From Halorientalis litorea (GTDB lineage Archaea; Halobacteriota; Halobacteria; Halobacteriales; Haloarculaceae): DNA of 64,000 bases. The notes beneath the pieces are model-generated. The model worked only from the letters and a program-made list of their open reading frames with translations, did not search any database and was not told where the DNA came from. The translations under genes and the position numbers were made by a program. The first letter of the stretch is position 1. Each line of letters starts with the position of its first letter. Where the stretch lies: contig NZ_CP095482.1 of NCBI RefSeq assembly GCF_023028225.1, positions 682,001 to 746,000 on the forward strand, written 5' to 3'. Positions 17,750-26,965 of the stretch are shown piece by piece.

Positions 17750-19624
17750 TCAGGTGCAGTAGTCGATTGCCTCGCGCACGGCGTCCGTGCGTCCGATGAT
17801 GGTGAGGTGGTCGCCGCGTTCGACCGTGTCGTCGCTGTGTGGGATGCGGTTGCTGTTCCCGCGACTGATGAGTGCGACGTAGCAGTCGTCGGGCAGGTCC
17901 GACGCGAGTGCCGAGACGGTCTGGCCGGCGACTGCGTCGGCGGTCACCTCGACCTCCTGAACGTCGCCGCTCCGGTCGAGTTCCGTCATCCAGCGCGAGA
18001 TGGCCGGCCGTTCGATGACGTTGTCCATCGACCACGCCACCGACATCCCCGCCGAGATGGCCTGGATGTTCAAATCGTCGAAGGCGTCCTCGTTGCCCGG
18101 GTCGTTCACGCGGCTGACGACGGTTTCCACGTCGAAGGTGTTCGTCGCGAGTTGCCCGACCAAGAGGTTCACGTCGTCGTCCCGGGTCGCGGCGGCGACG
18201 ACTTTCGCGTTCTCGATACCCGCCGCTCGCAGGGTGTCCGTCTCGCTGCCGTCGCCCTCGTGGACCCGGAACCCGGACTCCCGGAGCGTGGCGACGCGGT
18301 CCGGGTCCGGTTCGACGATGGCCACTTCCTCGCCCCTGTCGTCGAGGCGTTCGGCCAGCGATAGCCCGACTCGCCCACCGCCGACGATGATGACACGCAT
18401 CGGAATCACGTCGAGTGCCTGTGCGATGTGTCGCGCTAGCCCCCCTTGAAACACCACGGTTACGAGGATGACGAGGAAGACAGTCCCGACGAGCGTCGCG
18501 GCGGCCGGTTGGTTCTGAGACTGGAGTTCGAGCGCGAACAGCGTCGCCACGGACGCCGGGATGATACCGCGCGGCCCCATCGCACTGATGAACAGTCGTT
18601 CCCGGAACTCGAAGCTCCCACCGACCGTACAGAGCATGACGAGGGCGGGGCGGACGACGGCAGCCACGGCGACGACGACCAAGACCCCACCGAGTCCGAG
18701 CGTCCGGAGGTCGCCGAACGAGAGGAGCGACGCGAGCGTGATGAACACGAACGAGAGGACGACGAGCGTCACGTCACCTTTGAACTGTGCGATTTCCGCG
18801 CGGTGTGGCAGGTCGACGTTGCCGAGGACGAACCCGGCGGCGGCGACGGCCGCAATGCCGGCTTCCGGTGCCTGTACTTCGGCAATACCGTACGCACCGA
18901 GCGCGGCCGCGAACATCACCAGCCGCGCGTTCTGTGGCGCGTTGTCGGCGGAGAGTTCGACGGTGGTGAGGAGCCACCAGACGACCCCGGCCACGAGACA
19001 CCCGACCACGACGCCGGTCCCGAGACGGGTCGCGAACTCGGAGACGAGTCGCGTCGCACCGCGGGACTCGACGAGCAAGTACTCGAAGGTCACGACGGCG
19101 AGGATGGCCGCCGTCACGTCGTTGATGACGCCCTCCGTTTCGAGGGTCGAAGCGACCCGCTCGCGGACGGCGACGACGTTCGTCACGGGCGTGATGACCG
19201 TCGGTCCGGTCGCGACGAGCAACGACCCGACGACGATGGCGAGGTCCCAGTCGGTCCCGAGGGCGAATTTGACCGCGACGGCGGTGCCGACCAGCGACAG
19301 CACCGCGCCGACGGTCACCAGACGGAGCGTCTCGCGAGGTGCCTGCCTGAGTCGGTCGACCCGGAGGCTGAACGCCCCCTCGAAGACGATGATGGCGACC
19401 GACAGGCCGACGATTGCCGGGAGGGCGTCGCCGAACACCGACGGCCGGACGACGCCGAGCAGTTCCGGCCCGACGACCACGCCCGCGAGAACGAGAAAGA
19501 GGACACTCGGCACGCCGAGCCGGTCCGCGAGAACCTGCGACGCGACACCCAGCCCCACGATGATGACGACCAGCGCGATGACCTCGGTTGTTGCTGACAC
19601 AGCTGTGATGGCCCGGACGTCCAC
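17750..19624 (-). CDS. CPA-family cation:proton antiporter fused to TrkA-N/TrkA-C domains
   Basis: The 624-residue protein has about 12 membrane spans (13-385) of the Na+/H+ antiporter type, then a TrkA-N Rossmann domain starting near 408 ([12 protein letters not shown], with acidic EPD at the second strand, so NAD(H) binding) and a TrkA-C ligand domain (about 535-622). This layout suggests a K+/H+ or Na+/H+ antiporter gated by nucleotide and possibly cyclic dinucleotide or ion ligands. The start is a GTG at 19622-19624. It is inserted between gcvH (62 bp upstream) and gcvPA (87 bp downstream), all on one strand. Whether it shares glycine-cleavage regulation is open. Confidence 0.9.
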   Translation of the reverse strand: MDVRAITAVSATTEVIALVVIIVGLGVASQVLADRLGVPSVLFLVLAGVVVGPELLGVVRPSVFGDALPAIVGLSVAIIVFEGAFSLRVDRLRQAPRETLRLVTVGAVLSLVGTAVAVKFALGTDWDLAIVVGSLLVATGPTVITPVTNVVAVRERVASTLETEGVINDVTAAILAVVTFEYLLVESRGATRLVSEFATRLGTGVVVGCLVAGVVWWLLTTVELSADNAPQNARLVMFAAALGAYGIAEVQAPEAGIAAVAAAGFVLGNVDLPHRAEIAQFKGDVTLVVLSFVFITLASLLSFGDLRTLGLGGVLVVVAVAAVVRPALVMLCTVGGSFEFRERLFISAMGPRGIIPASVATLFALELQSQNQPAAATLVGTVFLVILVTVVFQGGLARHIAQALDVIPMRVIIVGGGRVGLSLAERLDDRGEEVAIVEPDPDRVATLRESGFRVHEGDGSETDTLRAAGIENAKVVAAATRDDDVNLLVGQLATNTFDVETVVSRVNDPGNEDAFDDLNIQAISAGMSVAWSMDNVIERPAISRWMTELDRSGDVQEVEVTADAVAGQTVSALASDLPDDCYVALISRGNSNRIPHSDDTVERGDHLTIIGRTDAVREAIDYCT

Positions 19625-19685
19625 CGAGTCACACCGTGGCGGACCTCCGGACTACGTTGTTGGACGGCAGTACGGTATCCGTCGC

Positions 19686-20069
19686 TCAGGCTATCTGGTC
19701 GTCGTACTCCTCGGGCGAGAGCAGGTCGTCCAGTTCGTCCGCGTCGTCGAGTTCGACTTCGAGCATCCAGCCGTCGCCGTAGGGGTCCTCGTTGACCAGT
19801 TCCGGCGCGTCGAACAGGTCCTCGTTCGTCGTGACGACAGTCCCCGACACCGGCGCGTAGAGGTCGGAGACGGCTTTGATACTCTCGATGACGCCGAAGT
19901 CGTCGCCGGAGGCGACCGTCTCGCCCTGTCCGGGGAGTTCGACGAACACCACGTCGCCGAGTTCGTCCTGTGCGAAGTCGCTGATGCCGACGCGCACCGT
20001 CCCGTTCTCGCGGCGCGCCCACTCGTGGGATTCCATGAACCGACAGTCCTCGGGAATATCGAAACTCAT
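19686..20069 (-). CDS. gcvH: glycine cleavage system H protein
   Basis: A 127-residue lipoyl carrier protein. The lipoylated lysine is K65 in [15 protein letters not shown]. It shuttles the aminomethyl arm between the P, T and L proteins. The start ATG overlaps the stop of gcvT by 4 bp. No lipoamide dehydrogenase (L-protein) gene is in the window. Confidence 0.97.
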   Translation of the reverse strand: MSFDIPEDCRFMESHEWARRENGTVRVGISDFAQDELGDVVFVELPGQGETVASGDDFGVIESIKAVSDLYAPVSGTVVTTNEDLFDAPELVNEDPYGDGWMLEVELDDADELDDLLSPEEYDDQIA

Positions 20070-21178
20070 CTATCGAGGAAGGGCAACGCGCGTATTTGTG
20101 CCTTTTTCGGCTCGTCCCTGACGACCACCCGGACGCGCGTCCCGGGGTCGCGGTACTCGACGGGCAGGTACGCCAGCCCGATGGGTTCGCCCAGCGTCGG
20201 ACTCATCGTCCCGCTCGTGACCGTCCCGATGAGGGTGCCGTCGGTGTCCGTCACCGTGTACCCGTGGCGCGGGACGCCCCGGTCCACGAGGCGAACGCCG
20301 GTGATTTTCTCGTCCGGCCCCTCCCGCGCGACTGCTTCGAGGGCGTCCCGGCCGACGAACTCGGTGTCGAGTTTGACCGTGAACTCGACGCCCGCCTCGT
20401 AGGGGTTGCGGGGATTCTCCGCCGGGTCGAAGTCCTGTCCGGAGAGGAGAAAACCCATCTCGATTCTGAGCGTGTCGCGCGCACCGAGACCACACGGCGT
20501 GGCACCGGCCGAGACGAAGGCGGTCCATATCGCTTCGGCGTCCGCCCACGGCGCGACGAGTTCGAAGCCGTCCTCCCCGGTGTAGCCCGTCCGGGCGACC
20601 AGACAGTCGACGCCGGCCACGGTGAGGGCCATCGCGCCGAACCGGGAGAACCGACGGACCTCCCGCCGCTCGTCCTCGGGAACGGCCTCGCCGAGCAGTG
20701 TCTCCGCGTCGGGACCCTGCAGGGCGAACATCGCGTACTCGTCGGTGCGGTTCTCGACTGTGGCGTCGAGGCCCCACTCCTCGCGGTGGGCGACCCAGCG
20801 GTCGTACATCTCCGCGTCGTGGCCGGCGTTCGGGACGAACAGGTAGTCGGCGTCGCGTTCCGGCGGGAGGTTGTACACCACCGTGTCGTCGAGGATGGTG
20901 CCGTCCGCGTCGGTGATGCAGGCGTACTGGCCCTCGCCGGAGTCCAGTTCGGCCACGTCGTTGGTCGTGAGTCGTTGCATCAGCGTCCGGGCGTCCGGCC
21001 CGGTCACCTCGATTTCACCCATGTGCGACACGTCGAAGATGCCCGCCGACTCGCGGACGGCCTCGTGTTCGGCGCGGATGGAGTCGAACTCGACGGGCAT
21101 GTCCCACCCGCCGAACTCGGTGAACGAGGCCCCCCGGTCCGCGTGGACCGCGTGCAGGGGCGGTTCCCGTGATGCCAT
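20066..21178 (-). CDS. gcvT: glycine cleavage system aminomethyltransferase (T protein)
   Basis: This 370-residue tetrahydrofolate-dependent enzyme releases ammonia from aminomethyl-GcvH and forms 5,10-methylene-THF. Typical features are [13 protein letters not shown] near the N-terminus, the catalytic Asp of the [16 protein letters not shown] block (about 48-63), and [13 protein letters not shown] (near 197-209) before the C-terminal barrel ([19 protein letters not shown]). It is the first gene of the run gcvT-gcvH-antiporter-gcvPA-gcvPB, and overlaps gcvH by 4 bp. Confidence 0.96.
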   Translation of the reverse strand: MASREPPLHAVHADRGASFTEFGGWDMPVEFDSIRAEHEAVRESAGIFDVSHMGEIEVTGPDARTLMQRLTTNDVAELDSGEGQYACITDADGTILDDTVVYNLPPERDADYLFVPNAGHDAEMYDRWVAHREEWGLDATVENRTDEYAMFALQGPDAETLLGEAVPEDERREVRRFSRFGAMALTVAGVDCLVARTGYTGEDGFELVAPWADAEAIWTAFVSAGATPCGLGARDTLRIEMGFLLSGQDFDPAENPRNPYEAGVEFTVKLDTEFVGRDALEAVAREGPDEKITGVRLVDRGVPRHGYTVTDTDGTLIGTVTSGTMSPTLGEPIGLAYLPVEYRDPGTRVRVVVRDEPKKAQIRALPFLDR

Positions 21179-21236
21179 ACCAGAGAGGGGCCGTCGATGG
21201 ACGTAACTCTTTGGCAGTCCGTCCGCCGTCGTCCCT

Positions 21237-22688
21237 TCAGTCGTCGGCTTCGCTGACGCCGCCGCTGTCTGATTTCAGGGCGTCGGGCAGGTCCGGCACG
21301 TCGCTGGCGTCGTGGGTCCCCGCCGGCGGGAGGTTGACCTCGGCGGCCGGAGACCCGTCGAGGTCCGTCCGCTCCGTGTCGCGGTCGCCCATCTCGCCCG
21401 CGCCGTCGGCGTCCCGGGCGTCCTGGTCGATGCGCATCGAGCAGAACTCGGCCCCGCACATCGAGCAGAAGCGCGCCTCCTTGTAGTTGTCTTCCGGGAG
21501 CGTCTGGTCGTGGTAGTCGCGGGCGCGCTCGGGGTCCAAGGCGAGTTCGAACTGCCGCCGCCAGTCGAACTCGTAGCGGGCCTCCGAGAGGGCGTCGTCC
21601 CAGTCGCGCGCGCCCTGTTTGCCTGTGGCCACGTCACCGGCGTGGGCGGCGATGCGGTAGGCCGCCAGGCCGTCGCGCACGTCCTCGGCGTCCGGCAGGC
21701 CGAGGTGTTCCTTGGGCGTGACGTAACAGAGCATCGCCGCGCCCGCCCGCGCCGCCTCGGCCGCCCCGATGGCACTCGTGATGTGGTCGTATCCCGGGGC
21801 GATGTCGGTGACCAGCGGCCCGAGCAGGTAGAAGGGCGCGCCGTCACACACCTCCTGCTGGCGTTCGACGTTCGGTCGGACCTCGTCCAGCGGAACGTGG
21901 CCCGGCCCCTCGACCATGACCTGCACGCCGTCGTCCCACGCGGCCCGGGTCAACTCGCCGAGCGTGTCCAGTTCGGCGAACTGCGCCGCGTCGCTGGCGT
22001 CGGCGAGACACCCCGGTCGGAGGCCGTCGCCGAGGCTGACGGTGACATCGTGGGTGCGGAGTATCTCGCAGATAGCCTCGAAGTGCGTGTAAAGTGGGTT
22101 CTGCGCACCGTTCTCCTCCATCCACTGTGCGAGGATGGACCCGCCGCGGGAGACGATGCCCGTCTTCCGGCCGTCGGTCAGCGGCAGGTGTTCGGCGAGG
22201 ACGCCCGCGTGAATCGTCATGTAGTCGACGCCCTGCCGGGCCTGTTTCTCGATGACATCGAGCAGTATCTCGGGCGTGATGTCCGTCACGTCCTCGACGC
22301 GCGTGACTGCCTCGTAGATGGGGACGGTGCCCAGCGGCACCGGCGAGTGGGTGACGTTCGCTTCCCTGACCCCGTCCAAGTCGCCGCCCGTCGAGAGGTC
22401 CATCACCGTGTCCGCGCCGTGGTGGACTGCGGCGTGGAGTTTCTGCAGTTCGCCCGCCCGGTCGCTCGTCGTCTCGCTGGTGCCGATGTTCGCGTTGACT
22501 TTCGTGGCGAACTCCCGACCGATTATCATCGGGTCCAACGCCTCGTGATGGTGGTTCGCGGGGATGACCGCCTGCCCCGCCGCCACCTGCTCGCGGACGA
22601 ACGACGGGTCACGGTTCTCGCGCTCGGCGACCCGCTCCATCGCCGGAGTGACCGTTCCCTCACGCGCCTGTTCGAGTTGTGTCGCCAT
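21237..22688 (-). CDS. thiC: phosphomethylpyrimidine synthase
   Basis: A 483-residue non-canonical radical-SAM enzyme that rearranges 5-aminoimidazole ribotide to HMP-phosphate for thiamine. The C-terminal iron-sulfur motif [11 protein letters not shown] is complete (Cx2Cx4C), and family blocks [26 protein letters not shown] and [12 protein letters not shown] are present. The ATG at 22688 fits a TATA box 27 bp upstream; the GTG at 22694 would add two residues. An acidic tail of about 50 residues follows the cluster motif, a common halophilic extension. It ends 59 bp before the start of gcvT on the same strand. Confidence 0.96.
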   Translation of the reverse strand: MATQLEQAREGTVTPAMERVAERENRDPSFVREQVAAGQAVIPANHHHEALDPMIIGREFATKVNANIGTSETTSDRAGELQKLHAAVHHGADTVMDLSTGGDLDGVREANVTHSPVPLGTVPIYEAVTRVEDVTDITPEILLDVIEKQARQGVDYMTIHAGVLAEHLPLTDGRKTGIVSRGGSILAQWMEENGAQNPLYTHFEAICEILRTHDVTVSLGDGLRPGCLADASDAAQFAELDTLGELTRAAWDDGVQVMVEGPGHVPLDEVRPNVERQQEVCDGAPFYLLGPLVTDIAPGYDHITSAIGAAEAARAGAAMLCYVTPKEHLGLPDAEDVRDGLAAYRIAAHAGDVATGKQGARDWDDALSEARYEFDWRRQFELALDPERARDYHDQTLPEDNYKEARFCSMCGAEFCSMRIDQDARDADGAGEMGDRDTERTDLDGSPAAEVNLPPAGTHDASDVPDLPDALKSDSGGVSEADD

Positions 22689-22710
22689 AACCACTAGGTT
22701 ATATTACTTA

Positions 22711-22720
22711 GTCATAAAAC
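22711..22720 (-). promoter_or_regulatory. TATA box of thiC
   Basis: GTTTTATGAC on the minus strand is centred 27 bp upstream of the thiC ATG, so the message is predicted to be leaderless. There is no room for a TPP riboswitch upstream of the start. Confidence 0.65.
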
Positions 22721-22786
22721 TTGCGTGGGCGCGAAGGTGGGCCTAGTCGGACCACGGCCCGACCGACCGTTCGTTTGGTTTAATCT

Positions 22787-22809
22787 ACTTCTGTGTTAGT
22801 GACACAAGT
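22787..22809. repeat. imperfect palindrome in the thiC upstream region
   Basis: ACTT-c-TGTGT pairs with ACACA-AGT around a 5-base centre, followed by TTTTG. It could be an operator or a weak terminator. It lies about 100 bp upstream of thiC and about 85 bp before the small ORF at 22893. Nothing else is seen in 22715-22892. Confidence 0.3.
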
Positions 22810-22892
22810 TTTTGCGGCGTTAGAGAGCCATAATTCTCCATTCGTCTACTATCTCTGCCCGCGCGTTAGTTCAGTATAAATCATTAAGGTTT

Positions 22893-23096
22893 ATGTTTCA
22901 GCGAGTGGAAGGAGGGAACGAGGACACACAGTCCCGACCGACAATGAACCGGCCTCGACGCGACGACATCGACCCGATGGTGCCCGAACTGTCAACCACC
23001 ACGTACCGACCGGACGGCGGCGTTCGTGTAGACGCCGACACGTCCGACGAGCGGGCAGTCGAGGCCGATGCACCGCTCGTTCCCGACGTTTCCTGA
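22893..23096 (+). CDS. possible small acidic protein
   Basis: This ORF of 67 codons (or 50 from the ATG at 22944) reads MNRPRRDDIDPMVPELSTTT and continues acidic (DADTSDERAVEADAPLVPDV). TATA-like sequences (TATAAATC at 22873-22880 and GTTTATG at 22888-22894) suit a start at 22944 better. It has no recognised domain, so it is listed as tentative. Confidence 0.4.
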   Translation: MFQRVEGGNEDTQSRPTMNRPRRDDIDPMVPELSTTTYRPDGGVRVDADTSDERAVEADAPLVPDVS

Positions 23097-23266
23097 CACT
23101 CCTCACTCGTTTCGGACTGCCAGCGGCAGGGCAGTCCGGTGCTGTCAGCGGAGTTCACAGCGGTGCGACACGCCTGTTTTCAGAAAGTTTCGGCAAAACT
23201 TTCAATTGATTTCATCGCTCAAAAAACCCAAGCCTTTGATTACGAAGGCCCCCGACTATAAGCAAC

Positions 23267-23578
23267 ATGGGGACAGGGGACACCCCCGACGACGAGACAG
23301 AGGAGTCAGGACATCAGTCCCTAGAGTATCAGACCAACTGGGACCGCTCGGACCCCGACACCATTTCAAGTACTATCGTCCGGGCCGTCGCGACAACGAA
23401 GGATGTCGACCCGACGGGTATCGTCACGCCACTCAACGAGACGCTCAACGCCGACGCACTCGTAAACGTTCTCGCCTCCGGAGCAGGCAACGGTAACATC
23501 ACCATCACGTTCGACTTCGCCGACCGGCAGGTCACTGCCCGCGACGACGGCCAGATTACCGTCCGTGCCGCCGAATAA
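23267..23578 (+). CDS. HalOD1 output-domain protein
   Basis: This 103-residue protein consists almost entirely of a HalOD1 domain: SSTIVRAVATTKDVDPTGIV (about 34-53), LNADALVNVLASG and the beta pair ITITFDFADRQVTARDDGQI. HalOD1 is a haloarchaeal output domain of signal-transduction proteins, usually standing alone as here. It converges on a bat-type HTH-10 regulator only 5 bp away, an association repeated at 51982/52333. Its biochemical activity is not known. Confidence 0.85.
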   Translation: MGTGDTPDDETEESGHQSLEYQTNWDRSDPDTISSTIVRAVATTKDVDPTGIVTPLNETLNADALVNVLASGAGNGNITITFDFADRQVTARDDGQITVRAAE

Positions 23579-23583
23579 CCTGC

Positions 23584-24243
23584 TCACTCCGTCGGTTCGT
23601 TCTCGCCAGTTCGGAGGTTGTCCGCGAGAAACGTCGAGAGTCCACGCCGCAATCGCTGTGAGGCCGCGGAGTCGGAGATGCCGAGGCCGTCCCCGAGTTC
23701 CCTGAGCGTCGTCTGCCGTGGCACCTCGAAGTACCCCACCTCCAGTGCCGTGGCCAGCAGTTCACGCTGTGCCGGCGTCAGTCCGTCCCGTGGCTCACCG
23801 GCACCGGTGGACTGATACACCCGCTCGAGGGACACCTCGACACCGCGCTCGCGGCACCGGTGGTTGAACGTCGACAGGGAGTCGGACGCCGGGAACTGGA
23901 GTCTGAACACCCACGTGTCCGTCTCGCGGGCCACGTCGAGGGCCACCGCGTCGGTGTCGGACATGACCGGGAGAACGTCGTCGGGTTCCTCGGCCCACGT
24001 GACCTTCAGGAGCGACTGTGATTCCGTCTCGTCGAGGACGCTCACGTCCTCGACCCGTTCGACCTCACAGAGACGTTCGGCGACTCCCGCCCCGTCCGTC
24101 GTCTCCACCCAGAAGTAGGGCATCGTCGCCGACGAGATAGGAACGACGCACTTGGCCGTGACCGTCACGTCGGGAATCGTCTCGAACGCCCGACCGAGCG
24201 CGAACGACGACGGCGCGAGCGCGATACGTGCGACGACAGTCAT
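23584..24243 (-). CDS. bat-type HTH-10 transcriptional regulator
   Basis: A 219-residue regulator with a bacterio-opsin-activator-like N-terminal ligand region (about 1-145) and a C-terminal HTH-10 helix-turn-helix (about 160-210: LTPAQRELLATALEVGYFEV, then LRELGDGLGISDSAASQRLR). Such proteins bind promoters in Halobacteria and respond to redox, light or metabolic cues. The ATG at 24241-24243 is chosen over an upstream frame start at 24282 because family proteins begin near this MTVVARI. Convergent with the HalOD1 gene. Confidence 0.88.
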   Translation of the reverse strand: MTVVARIALAPSSFALGRAFETIPDVTVTAKCVVPISSATMPYFWVETTDGAGVAERLCEVERVEDVSVLDETESQSLLKVTWAEEPDDVLPVMSDTDAVALDVARETDTWVFRLQFPASDSLSTFNHRCRERGVEVSLERVYQSTGAGEPRDGLTPAQRELLATALEVGYFEVPRQTTLRELGDGLGISDSAASQRLRRGLSTFLADNLRTGENEPTE

Positions 24244-24643
24244 ACCATCGCAGTCGGGGAGCACGGCCGTACCGCTCGACACGGCTGTCGTGTGTTACCA
24301 CACGTAAACATCCGCCTCAGTGTCGGTCGGGTCGCTCGCCACCACGGAGCCGGTTCCCGGAGTCTCATCGGCATAGGAGCGGAGTCGGGTGCCCTGCTCG
24401 AAGCGTCCGTCCGGCGGGCGGTTGGGAGGCGAACGCAGCGTCTCCGGCACTCTCGTCACGACCAGCTGACTCGATGTCGGTCACACCAACCTCCATAGCC
24501 GCGAACGCAAAACAAACAACCCTTGGTATTCGAAGGTTTTTAAGTTGCCGAGCGGCCGGCTCCGACCGAGTGGTGGCGTCAGGGCGACCGACCTCCTCGA
24601 GCGAACCGCGCACCTCTTTACCCACCCGTCGCCAACTGCCGGC
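24244..24643. other. 400-bp interval without a gene
   Basis: Only short, low-bias ORFs occur here. An AT-rich patch at 24505-24545 (AAAACAAACAACCC, then GGTTTTTAAG) looks like promoter DNA on one or both strands; a transcript starting near 24570 could lead into the NYN gene. No repeat or RNA gene was seen. Confidence 0.5.
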
Positions 24644-25087
24644 ATGGGATTCGTGCGTCGACTGCTCGGCGGGGAGACGACCCGGGTCGGTCTGTTCGTG
24701 GACGGACCGAACGTCCTGCGCTCCGAGTTCGATGTCGACCTCGCGGACGTCCGCGAGGCGGCCGCTGGAGAGGGGCGTCTCGCGGTCACTCGCCTCTACC
24801 TCGACGAACACGCCTCGTCCGGACTGATACAGGCCGCCGAGGCCAACGGGTTCGAGGTGGTGACGACCAGCGGCGACGTAGACGTGAAACTCGCCGTGGA
24901 CGCGACGGCGGCCGTCGCCGACGGCGATATCGACGTACTCGCCGTCGCCTCCCGGGACACCGACTTCAAGCCCGTCGTGGAAGCCGCCGCGCGGCGGGGT
25001 GTCCGGACGTTCGCCATCGCGCCCGGCGAGTACGGCCGGTCGGACGCGCTCCGAACCGCCGCCCACGACGCCGTGACGCTAGAGTGA
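24644..25087 (+). CDS. NYN-domain (PIN-like) nuclease family protein
   Basis: A 147-residue protein of the archaeal NYN family. Acidic residues likely to bind metal are D in GLFVDGPNVLRSEFD (about 14-28), D in SGDVDVKLAVDATA (about 85-98), and D in VASRDTDFKPVV (about 109-120). NYN proteins are predicted RNases with a PIN-like fold. The ATG at 24644 places the conserved strand about 12 residues in. It is followed 55 bp later by the TatD-like gene on the same strand. Confidence 0.87.
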   Translation: MGFVRRLLGGETTRVGLFVDGPNVLRSEFDVDLADVREAAAGEGRLAVTRLYLDEHASSGLIQAAEANGFEVVTTSGDVDVKLAVDATAAVADGDIDVLAVASRDTDFKPVVEAAARRGVRTFAIAPGEYGRSDALRTAAHDAVTLE

Positions 25088-25142
25088 GGGGTTTGCCCGC
25101 GGAGACGAACCGCTTTTGGACGCGCCGCGTGTGCCACGAGAC

Positions 25143-25988
25143 ATGGACGAACTCGACACGCCGGTACTGGACAACCACATGCATCTGGACCCGGTGAACG
25201 GCCGGAACACGGCGGCTGTCGAGGAGTTCGCGGCGATGGGCGGGACGCACTTGCTCGTCCTCAACAAACCCTCGTGGCACCTCGGCGTCGAGGTGGAGAC
25301 GCCCGCGGACTTCCGGGCGGTGTTCGAGATGACTATCGACGCCGTGGCGGACGCCACGGAGGTCCTCGACGGCCGGGCGTGGCCGGTGCTGGGCGTCCAC
25401 CCGACGCTCATCTCGCAACTGCTCGACCGTGGGTTCACCGCCGAGGAAGCGGGGGAGTTGATGCGCGGCGGGTTGGACGTCGCCGCCGAGTACGTCGCCG
25501 AGGGGCCGGCTCTCGCGCTCAAATCCGGGCGACCCCACTACGAGGTGACCGAGGACGTGTGGGCGGCGTCGAACGAGACGATGCGACACGCCTTCGAGCT
25601 CGGTGCCGAGACGGGCTGTGCCGTGCAACTCCACACCGAGGGCGGCGAGGACTTCACCGACGTCGCCGAGTGGGCCGAGAACAGCGGCCTCGCCCGCGAG
25701 CGCGTTGTCAAACACTACGCCGGGGGGCGCGTGGCGGGGCCGACGCCGAGCGTCCTGAGCGACGAGGACGAACTCGAAGTCGCCGCCGAGGCGGGCGACC
25801 CGTTCCTCATGGAGACGGACTTCATCGACGACCCAGACCGACCCGGGGCGGTCCTCGGTCCCAAGACTGTGCCGCGCCGGGTCCGCTGGCTGCTCGATTC
25901 GGGGTACGAGGCGGCCGTCGAGAACGCACACGTCGAGACGCCAGCACGCGTCTACGGCATCGACACCCGGGCAACGCTGTCGAATTGA
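25143..25988 (+). CDS. TatD-like metal-dependent hydrolase
   Basis: A 281-residue TIM-barrel hydrolase of the archaeal COG1099 group. Metal ligands visible are H in LDNHMHLDPVNG (two His, near 12-14), H in VLGVHPTLI, E or H in VQLHTEGGEDF, H in RVVKHYAGG, and D in METDFIDDP. TatD enzymes are nucleases or phosphoesterases, and this archaeal branch has no proven substrate. The ATG at 25143 matches the first residues of the family. Same strand as the NYN gene, spacing 55 bp. Confidence 0.86.
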   Translation: MDELDTPVLDNHMHLDPVNGRNTAAVEEFAAMGGTHLLVLNKPSWHLGVEVETPADFRAVFEMTIDAVADATEVLDGRAWPVLGVHPTLISQLLDRGFTAEEAGELMRGGLDVAAEYVAEGPALALKSGRPHYEVTEDVWAASNETMRHAFELGAETGCAVQLHTEGGEDFTDVAEWAENSGLARERVVKHYAGGRVAGPTPSVLSDEDELEVAAEAGDPFLMETDFIDDPDRPGAVLGPKTVPRRVRWLLDSGYEAAVENAHVETPARVYGIDTRATLSN

Positions 25989-26030
25989 CCGGCTCGGGAG
26001 CGGCGGACGTGGCAATCTCTGCCTCGCGGC

Positions 26031-26038
26031 GTTTATAG
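26031..26038 (+). promoter_or_regulatory. TATA box of the DUF2150 gene
   Basis: GTTTATAG is centred about 29 bp before the ATG at 26063, predicting a leaderless or nearly leaderless transcript. Confidence 0.55.
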
Positions 26039-26062
26039 GTCCGGCTGTGTATAGGGCGAGGT

Positions 26063-26644
26063 ATGAGTGAACCGCCGGGAGAGTTCTACACGCCGGACCG
26101 TTGGCAGAACTGGATCGACAGAATCGACGAGGAGGACATCGACCCCGAGGACGAGGACTCGGCGCGACTTCTGTTGAACCTCCAGGACGACACCGCCATC
26201 GCGGTGGCGAAGATACTCACGGCCTACGACGAGGGCCACATCGACGAGGAGGAGACGCTGGAAGAACTCGCCGACGTGCGCGAAATCGTCCTCGCGGAGG
26301 TCGACATCCCCGACGAGGAGAAGGTGATGCTGGTGGACGGCGTCCAGACGTCGCTCGTTCCGGTGTTCTACGCCGCCGAGGAGTACGTCGCCGGTGGCGT
26401 CGCCGAGGAGGGCACCGTCGCCGACTACATCCACGCGGCCGCCGACGCGGAGAGCGAGGAGGACCCGGACGCGGCACTGGGCTACTGCGCACAGGCCGGG
26501 ACGCTCATCATCGACGGCGAGGACCTCCCGATGGACGTGGCCGAGGAGTTGGAGTTCGGACTCGTCGCGGAGTGGGTCAACGGCCTCGACAGCCTCCAGA
26601 CGGCCATGAGCGACCCCGAAGTCGTCGAAGAGGACGACGCCTGA
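26063..26644 (+). CDS. DUF2150 family protein
   Basis: This 193-residue, extremely acidic helical protein belongs to the haloarchaeal/archaeal DUF2150 family, whose function is unknown. Start-proximal sequence FYTPDRWQNWIDRIDEED is characteristic. The stop codon TGA at 26642-26644 directly touches the hairpin-rich IS605-like relic (TGACATCCTCCC), so the present C-terminus could have been set by that insertion. The protein nevertheless appears full length. Confidence 0.85.
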   Translation: MSEPPGEFYTPDRWQNWIDRIDEEDIDPEDEDSARLLLNLQDDTAIAVAKILTAYDEGHIDEEETLEELADVREIVLAEVDIPDEEKVMLVDGVQTSLVPVFYAAEEYVAGGVAEEGTVADYIHAAADAESEEDPDAALGYCAQAGTLIIDGEDLPMDVAEELEFGLVAEWVNGLDSLQTAMSDPEVVEEDDA

Positions 26645-26930
26645 CATCCTCCCATGGCTAAAGCCGTGGGGTTCCCGGCCACAGGCCGGGCAGTCCACGG
26701 CGGGAGGTTCCCCACTCGTACGCGGTGGGGTTGTGGGCCGTGCCAGTACGGCCCCCGGCCGAGATAGCGGGCTTCATCTACCCCCGCGAAGGGTGCGTAT
26801 CCTTACCTCGGACTCGGCATCACAACCAACGAACGCCGACACGATCAGCGTTTCGCCGGCTGTCGGCTTCATCCCACGACTGAAGTCGTGGGCTTTCGCC
26901 TCGAAACTCTGTAATCCGAGAGCCCGCCAC
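26643..26930. mobile_element. IS200/IS605-type relic (MITE or omega-RNA-like hairpin array)
   Basis: This non-coding stretch carries five strong hairpins. They are CCCATGGC/GCCGTGGG (26651-26670), CCCGGCC/GGCCGGG (26674-26690), CCCCAC/GTGGGG (26710-26730), GGGCCGT/ACGGCCC (26735-26754) and, at the far end, CCCACGAC-TGAA-GTCGTGGG (26873-26892). The two terminal hairpins and the flanks (GACATCCTCCC at one end, GGCTTTCGCCTCGAAACTCT at the other) look like ends of haloarchaeal IS200/IS605-family elements as I remember them. No tnpA or tnpB codons remain. It may be a MITE derived from such an element or a remnant of the TnpB guide RNA. Exact ends and orientation are uncertain. Confidence 0.62.
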
Positions 26931-26965
26931 ACCTATTGCTGTGGACCGCTCACCTCCAGTGAGCG

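Noticed and set aside
22689-22892. TPP riboswitch upstream of thiC
   Set aside because: The TATA box lies 27 bp from the ATG, so there is no leader to hold a riboswitch, and no TPP motif was found.
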